DNA from: Nitrosomonadales bacterium
Lineage (GTDB): Bacteria > Pseudomonadota > Gammaproteobacteria > Burkholderiales > Gallionellaceae
Length of the DNA: 64,000 bases
Assembly: GCA_016716325.1 (NCBI GenBank)
Contig: JADJWO010000001.1
Coordinates: 1,798,001 to 1,862,000 of the forward strand
Direction: 5' to 3'
This document shows, piece after piece, positions 59,662-64,000 of the stretch (position 1 is its first letter; the number at the start of each line of letters is the position of its first letter). A program made the position numbers and the translations under genes. The notes under the pieces are model-generated. The model was not told where the DNA came from. It saw nothing but the letters and a program-made list of their open reading frames with translations, and did no database searches.

Positions 59662-61085
59662 TGCTGCTCTCGCAGGCCGCGCAAGCACTCGACGCCCGAC
59701 TGGTCGGGGAGGATGTGCGTTTCAACGCCGTTTCCAGCGATACTCGCAAGCTGCAACCGGGCGACCTGTTCGTCGCCCTGCGCGGCGAGAATTTCGACGG
59801 TGGCGAATTCGTCGCCCAGGCAGCACAGAGCGGGGCAGTGGCGGCGCTGGTCGAAGGATACAGCGCACACGACGCGCGCGTGACCATTCCGCTGTTGGTG
59901 GTAAAAGATACCCGCCTCGCGCTGGGAAAGTTGGCCGCGCATTGGCGCAAACAATTTCCCGTTCCTCTGGTGGCGATCACCGGCAGCAACGGCAAGACCA
60001 CGGTCAAGGAGATGCTCGCCGGCATCCTGCGCGTCGCCGCAGGCGCAGAAGAGGCGGTGCTGGCGACTCGTGGCAATCTCAACAACGATATCGGCATGCC
60101 GCTCACCCTGTTGCAACTCGGTGCGCAGCATCGTTACGCCGTGATCGAGATGGGCATGAACCATTCCGGCGAGATCGATTACCTGACCCGCATCGCTGCC
60201 CCCGATGTCGCGCTGGTCAACAACGCCGCCGGCGCGCACCTGGAAGGACTGGGTACGGTGGAAGCTGTGGCGCATGCGAAGGGCGAGATTTTTACCGGGC
60301 TGGGCGACCACGGCACGGCGGTCATCAACGCGGACGACCCTCATGCGCCGATGTGGCGTTCGCTGGCCGGCACGCACGAACTGCTCGAATTCGGTCTGGC
60401 AGGCCAGCCCGATGTGGGCGGGCAGTGGTCACCGCAGGTGGACGGGTTGCGCCTCGACGCACAGACCCCTGCGGGAGATTTCAGCGTGAACCTTCGCGTG
60501 CCCGGCGAGCACAACGCGCGTAATGCGCTGGCGGCAACCGCTGCTGCGATCGCATTGAACATCCCGCTGGAGGCCATCGCTGCCGGACTGGAGAGATTCG
60601 GCGGCGTCGCCGGCCGTTTGCAGCGCAAGCAGGCGCGCAACGATGCGGTGTTGATCGACGATACCTACAACGCCAATCCGGCTTCGCTGCGTGCGGCGAT
60701 CGGCGTGCTGGCGCAAAACAAGGGCCGACGCGTGCTGGTGCTGGGCGACATGGGCGAACTGGGCGACCGCGCCGCGGCGTTCCATGCCGAGATCGGGACG
60801 TTGGCGCGGCAGGCTGGTATCGACAGGCTGTACGCGCTGGGAGAACTGAGTGCCGGCGCAGTGCGCGAGTTCGGTGACGGCGCGCGGCACTTCGGATGCG
60901 TCGAAGATTTGCAGAAAGCATTGGAGACGGAGCTGGATGCGAATGCCACCGTGCTGGTGAAGGGATCGCGCTTCATGAGGATGGAGCGTGTCGTGGCATA
61001 TCTGGAGAGTGGCGAGCGGGAAGCGGAGAGCGGGAAAACCGCATCCCGCGCACCACTCGCCACTCACCGTTTACCAAAGGAATAA
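59658..61085 (+). CDS. murF: UDP-MurNAc-tripeptide:D-Ala-D-Ala ligase MurF with a repeat-derived tail
   Basis: 475 residues from the ATG at 59658 (GGAGGG at 59645-59650; ATGA overlap with murE). ATP site AITGSNGKTTVKEML, NNDIGMPLTLL and LIDDTYNANPAS are typical. The core should end near VVAYLE; about 28 further residues (SGEREAESGKTASRAPLATH region) are encoded by an inverted repeat, so the tail is probably non-native. MurF adds D-Ala-D-Ala in the cytoplasm. Confidence 0.94.
   Translation: MMLLSQAAQALDARLVGEDVRFNAVSSDTRKLQPGDLFVALRGENFDGGEFVAQAAQSGAVAALVEGYSAHDARVTIPLLVVKDTRLALGKLAAHWRKQFPVPLVAITGSNGKTTVKEMLAGILRVAAGAEEAVLATRGNLNNDIGMPLTLLQLGAQHRYAVIEMGMNHSGEIDYLTRIAAPDVALVNNAAGAHLEGLGTVEAVAHAKGEIFTGLGDHGTAVINADDPHAPMWRSLAGTHELLEFGLAGQPDVGGQWSPQVDGLRLDAQTPAGDFSVNLRVPGEHNARNALAATAAAIALNIPLEAIAAGLERFGGVAGRLQRKQARNDAVLIDDTYNANPASLRAAIGVLAQNKGRRVLVLGDMGELGDRAAAFHAEIGTLARQAGIDRLYALGELSAGAVREFGDGARHFGCVEDLQKALETELDANATVLVKGSRFMRMERVVAYLESGEREAESGKTASRAPLATHRLPKE
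61007..61065. repeat. Inverted repeat at the murF 3' end
   Basis: GAGTGGCGAG (61007-61016) faces CTCGCCACTC (61056-61065), with an inner GCGGGA/TCCCGC pair. The element replaces the native murF end and adds a C-terminal tail. A related GTGGGAAGTGGTGAGTGGCG sequence lies before murD. Confidence 0.65.
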
Positions 61086-61088
61086 AGA

Positions 61089-62174
61089 ATGCTCTTAGCT
61101 CTCGCCCAATGGCTGTCCGAAGATATCAGGTTCTTCAGCGTGTTCAACTACATCACGCTGCGCAGCGTGATGGCCGCGATGACCGCATTGTGCATCTCGT
61201 TCCTGGTGGGGCCGACGATGATCCGCAAGCTGGCCGCGTACAAGATCGGCCAGTCGGTGCGCAATGACGGGCCGCAGACGCATCTGGTGAAAGCCGGCAC
61301 GCCGACCATGGGCGGCGCGCTGATCCTGATCTCCGTTGCCGTCACCACGTTGTTGTGGGGCGACCTGCGAAATCCCTATGTGTGGGTGGTGCTGCTCACC
61401 ACACTCGGTTTCGGCGTGATCGGCTGGGTGGACGATTACCGCAAGGTGGTCTATCGCAACCCCAAGGGCCTGTCGGCCAGGGCCAAGATGTTCTGGCAGT
61501 CTCTCATCGCGCTGGCGGTCGGCGTCTACCTGTGGCAGACCGCCACCCTGCCGGCGCAGACCGAGCTGATCGTGCCGTTCCTGAAACTGCTGGTGTTCCC
61601 GCTTTCGGCCTTTGCGTTCATTGTGCTGACCTATCTGGTCATCGTCGGTTCGAGCAATGCGGTGAACCTGACCGACGGTCTGGACGGTCTGGCGATCCTG
61701 CCGACGGTGATGGTCAGCAGCGCGCTGGCGATCTTCGCCTATGTGGCGGGCAACGCGGTGTTCTCGAAATATCTCGGCATTCCCTATATCCCCGGCGCGG
61801 GCGAACTGGCGGTGTTCTGCGGCGCGATCGCCGGCGCGGGACTGGCGTTCCTGTGGTTCAACGCCTATCCCGCCGAGGTGTTCATGGGCGATGTCGGCGC
61901 ACTGGCGCTCGGCGCGGCGCTCGGCGTGGTGGCGGTGATCGTGCGCCAGGAGCTGGTGCTGTTCATCATGGGCGGCGTGTTCGTGATGGAGGCGGTGTCG
62001 GTGATGATCCAGGTGACTTCGTTCAAGCTGACCGGCAAGCGCGTGTTCCGCATGGCGCCGCTGCACCATCACTACGAATTGAAAGGCTGGAAGGAAACGC
62101 AAGTGGTAGTGCGCTTCTGGATCATCACGATGTTGCTGGTGTTGATCGGGTTGGCGACCCTGAAATTGAGGTAG
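61089..62174 (+). CDS. mraY: Phospho-MurNAc-pentapeptide transferase MraY
   Basis: 361 residues with ten predicted membrane spans. RNDGPQTHLVKAGTPTMGGA, the Asp-rich SSNAVNLTDGLDGLA and FMGDVGALALGAALG, and the C-terminal APLHHHYELKG are signatures. It makes lipid I on the inner membrane using undecaprenyl phosphate. It follows murF by four bases and precedes murD. Confidence 0.97.
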   Translation: MLLALAQWLSEDIRFFSVFNYITLRSVMAAMTALCISFLVGPTMIRKLAAYKIGQSVRNDGPQTHLVKAGTPTMGGALILISVAVTTLLWGDLRNPYVWVVLLTTLGFGVIGWVDDYRKVVYRNPKGLSARAKMFWQSLIALAVGVYLWQTATLPAQTELIVPFLKLLVFPLSAFAFIVLTYLVIVGSSNAVNLTDGLDGLAILPTVMVSSALAIFAYVAGNAVFSKYLGIPYIPGAGELAVFCGAIAGAGLAFLWFNAYPAEVFMGDVGALALGAALGVVAVIVRQELVLFIMGGVFVMEAVSVMIQVTSFKLTGKRVFRMAPLHHHYELKGWKETQVVVRFWIITMLLVLIGLATLKLR

Positions 62175-62216
62175 TGGGAAGTGGTGAGTGGCGAGTGGAT
62201 TTTCCCACTCTCTACT
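62174..62216. repeat. Inverted repeat between mraY and murD
   Basis: GTGGGAA (62174-62180) faces TTCCCAC (62202-62208) around GTGAGTGGCGAGTGG. It overlaps the mraY stop and separates it from murD. It is similar to part of the element at the murF end. Confidence 0.5.
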
Positions 62217-62234
62217 CCCCAAAAAGGAGATGCA

Positions 62235-63626
62235 TTGAAAGGATGGGCTGACAAAACAGTGCTGGTACTCGGTCTCGGTGAGACCGGGTTGTCGCTCGTC
62301 CGCTATCTGCACGCGCAGGGCGCAAGATTGCGCGTCGCCGACAGTCGCAGCGACCCGCCGGGCGCGTCGACACTGCGCAGTGAATTGCCTCAGGCCGAAC
62401 TGCACTGCGGGGCGTTCGATGACGCCTTGCTGCAAGGCACCGACCGCATCGCCATCAGCCCGGGGGTGCCGCTGGCCGACCCGTTCGTGCAACGTGCCAT
62501 CGCGCGCGGCATCCCGGTCGAGGGCGACATTGAACTACTGGCTCAACTGCTGGCGACCAATGATTACCGCCGCAATACGAAGGTCATCGCCATCACCGGC
62601 GCAAACGGCAAGACCACGGTGACCAGCATGGTTGGCGCGATGTGCAAGGCGGCCGGGCTGGATACGCAGGTCGCGGGGAACATTTCGCCGGCGGTGCTGG
62701 ATGCGTTGCGCGCGCGCAAGCAGCAACCGCAGGTATGGGTGCTGGAGTTGTCCAGTTTCCAGCTCGAGACGACCCGTACCCTGGGTGCGGATGTGGCAAC
62801 GGTGCTCAACGTCAGCGAAGACCATCTCGACCGCTACGGCGGCAGCATGGATGCGTATGCGGCTGCCAAGGCGCGCATCTTCCAGGGGGGGGGCGTGCAG
62901 GTGCTGAACCGGGACGATGCGCGCAGCAGGGCGATGCAGGTCGCGGAACGCGCACAGGTCAGTTTCGGGCTGACCCCGCCGTCGCGCGGGAGCGACTGGG
63001 GTATCGCGCGCGAGGGAGCGTTTACCTGGCTGATGCAGGGTGAGCGGAAAGTGATGCGTGCCGACGAACTGCAGGTGGCGGGATTGCATAACGTGGCGAA
63101 CGCGCTCGCGGCACTGGCGCTCTGCCGCTCGCTCGGTCTGCCGCTGGCACCGTTGGTCGCTACGTTGAGAACATTCAAGGGGTTGCCGCACCGCGTCGAG
63201 AAAGTGGCGGAAGTGGAAGGGGTCGCCTACTACGACGATTCCAAGGGGACCAACGTCGGTGCGACCGAAGCCGCATTGCGCGGTTTGGGCCGGCGTGCCG
63301 TGGTGATTCTGGGCGGCGACGGCAAGGGGCAGGATTTCTCGCCGCTGAAGCAGGCAGTATCGGGACATGCGCGCGCAATCGTGCTGATCGGGCGCGATGC
63401 GCCACTGATCGCCGACGCCTTGCAAGACAGCGGCGTGCAGATGATCTTTGCGCGCGGCATGAATGACGCGGTGCGTCAGGCGGCCGTGCTGGCCGAGCGT
63501 GGCGACGCGGTACTGATGTCGCCCGCCTGCGCGAGCTTCGACATGTTCCGAAACTATGTGCACCGCGCCGAGGCATTCGTACAGGCAGTGCGCGAACTGG
63601 CCGGGGAGGAAGCATGGTCTCGCTAG
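62235..63626 (+). CDS. murD: UDP-MurNAc-L-Ala:D-Glu ligase MurD
   Basis: 463 residues. I use the TTG at 62235 (LKGWADKTVLVLGLGETG) because AAGGAG lies five bases before it (62224-62229) and the homologue start falls here; the longer open frame from 62181 runs through repeat sequence. ATP site AITGANGKTTVTSM, and the C-terminal YYDDSKGTNVGATEAAL, are typical. MurD adds D-Glu. Overlaps ftsW by 13 bases. Confidence 0.94.
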   Translation: MKGWADKTVLVLGLGETGLSLVRYLHAQGARLRVADSRSDPPGASTLRSELPQAELHCGAFDDALLQGTDRIAISPGVPLADPFVQRAIARGIPVEGDIELLAQLLATNDYRRNTKVIAITGANGKTTVTSMVGAMCKAAGLDTQVAGNISPAVLDALRARKQQPQVWVLELSSFQLETTRTLGADVATVLNVSEDHLDRYGGSMDAYAAAKARIFQGGGVQVLNRDDARSRAMQVAERAQVSFGLTPPSRGSDWGIAREGAFTWLMQGERKVMRADELQVAGLHNVANALAALALCRSLGLPLAPLVATLRTFKGLPHRVEKVAEVEGVAYYDDSKGTNVGATEAALRGLGRRAVVILGGDGKGQDFSPLKQAVSGHARAIVLIGRDAPLIADALQDSGVQMIFARGMNDAVRQAAVLAERGDAVLMSPACASFDMFRNYVHRAEAFVQAVRELAGEEAWSR

Positions 63627-64000
63627 TCAGGACACGAACCCGCCCGCCGCAGGCGCAATTCGACGAATTGCTGATCTGGGTACTGGCCGGCCTGCTGGCG
63701 CTCGGTCTGGTGATGGTGTATTCCGCGTCCATCGCCACGGCGGAAGGCAGCCGGTTCGCCGGTTACCAGCCGACCTATTACCTGTTGCGGCACGGCATGT
63801 TTGTCGCGGTGGGGCTGACAGCCGGCCTGTTCGCGTTCCAGGTGCCGGTGCAGCTCTGGCAGAACTACGCGCCCTACCTGTTCATGGTCGGGGCGCTATT
63901 GCTGGTACTGGTGCTGGTGCCGGGCATCGGCCGTGAAGTGAACGGCAGCCGGCGCTGGCTTTCGCTGTTCGTCATCAACCTGCAGCCTTCCGAGCTGATG
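63614..64000 (+). CDS. ftsW: Lipid II polymerase FtsW (5' part)
   Basis: The first 129 residues of a SEDS protein; the rest is beyond the window. GGGGAGGA precedes the ATG at 63614. Membrane spans are LLIWVLAGLLALGLVMVYSA, GMFVAVGLTAGLFAF and YLFMVGALLLVLVLVPGIG, and the SEDS signature GREVNGSRRWLSLFVINLQP with SELM leads into the polymerase core. FtsW polymerises septal peptidoglycan with FtsI. Confidence 0.96.
   Translation, partial: MVSLVRTRTRPPQAQFDELLIWVLAGLLALGLVMVYSASIATAEGSRFAGYQPTYYLLRHGMFVAVGLTAGLFAFQVPVQLWQNYAPYLFMVGALLLVLVLVPGIGREVNGSRRWLSLFVINLQPSELM

Overview
The window looks like a chromosomal segment of a GC-rich betaproteobacterium. The ubiquinone-type hydroxylase, the OxyR/KatG/Dps set, the short ParE/RelE and HepT/MntA modules, DusB-Fis, PilT/PilU and a dcw cell-wall cluster led by a betaproteobacterial-style mraZ all fit that group. 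The gene content is compatible with Gallionellaceae or other Nitrosomonadales, but this is inferred from gene style and synteny and not proven here. All 64 kb reads as chromosome. There is no replication origin, rRNA or convincing tRNA, and the only stable RNA gene seen is RNase P RNA.

Layout. 0-9.9 kb is a stress and redox block: a Fur-box-controlled exported protein, Fur, a LysR regulator divergent from pirin and an Old Yellow Enzyme, a three-copy 126-bp tandem repeat, and the katG / 51-aa membrane ORF / dps operon divergent from oxyR. Two small methyltransferases follow. 9.9-15.2 kb carries a frameshifted relA, hemF, tsaC, an mntA-hepT toxin-antitoxin module fused by a one-base indel, a MazG-like gene and slyX. 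15.2-23.7 kb is an accessory island. It holds a Phd/RelE-type pair, a STAS-like protein with a STAS-GHKL ATPase, a winged-helix PD-(D/E)XK nuclease, a single-chain restriction-modification enzyme, an ORF6N remnant, and a RhuM gene bracketed by diverged direct repeats. A MITE and palindromic repeats close its right edge.

24-53.8 kb is mostly housekeeping: purD-purH-fis-dusB, a UbiH-family hydroxylase, a DsbC-like protein, a PAS-GGDEF protein, mltA, apaG, ilvA, a 5-formyl-THF cyclo-ligase, aceE-aceF, nadD-rsfS-rlmH-maf-rng, yggU-yggT-proC-yggS, pilT-pilU, a THUMP methyltransferase, hemJ, a NodIJ-type ABC exporter, a hydrolase, a [2Fe-2S] protein and a VanZ protein. After rnpB (53.9-54.3 kb) comes the dcw cluster from mraZ to ftsW, which runs off the window. 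It has a good sigma70 promoter and four MraZ boxes.

The most unusual property is the load of small dispersed palindromes. At least nine copies of a CCTCTCCC..GGGAGAGG element are present. Two of them sit in frame, in the same reading frame, inside the ubiH-like gene and murE. Two MITEs share related terminal repeats; one supplies the last codons of the THUMP methyltransferase and abuts the pilU stop. The strongest candidate for an undescribed system is the co-directional cluster at 16.0-23.5 kb, particularly the STAS-like / STAS-GHKL pair, which looks like a partner-switch module next to nuclease and restriction genes.
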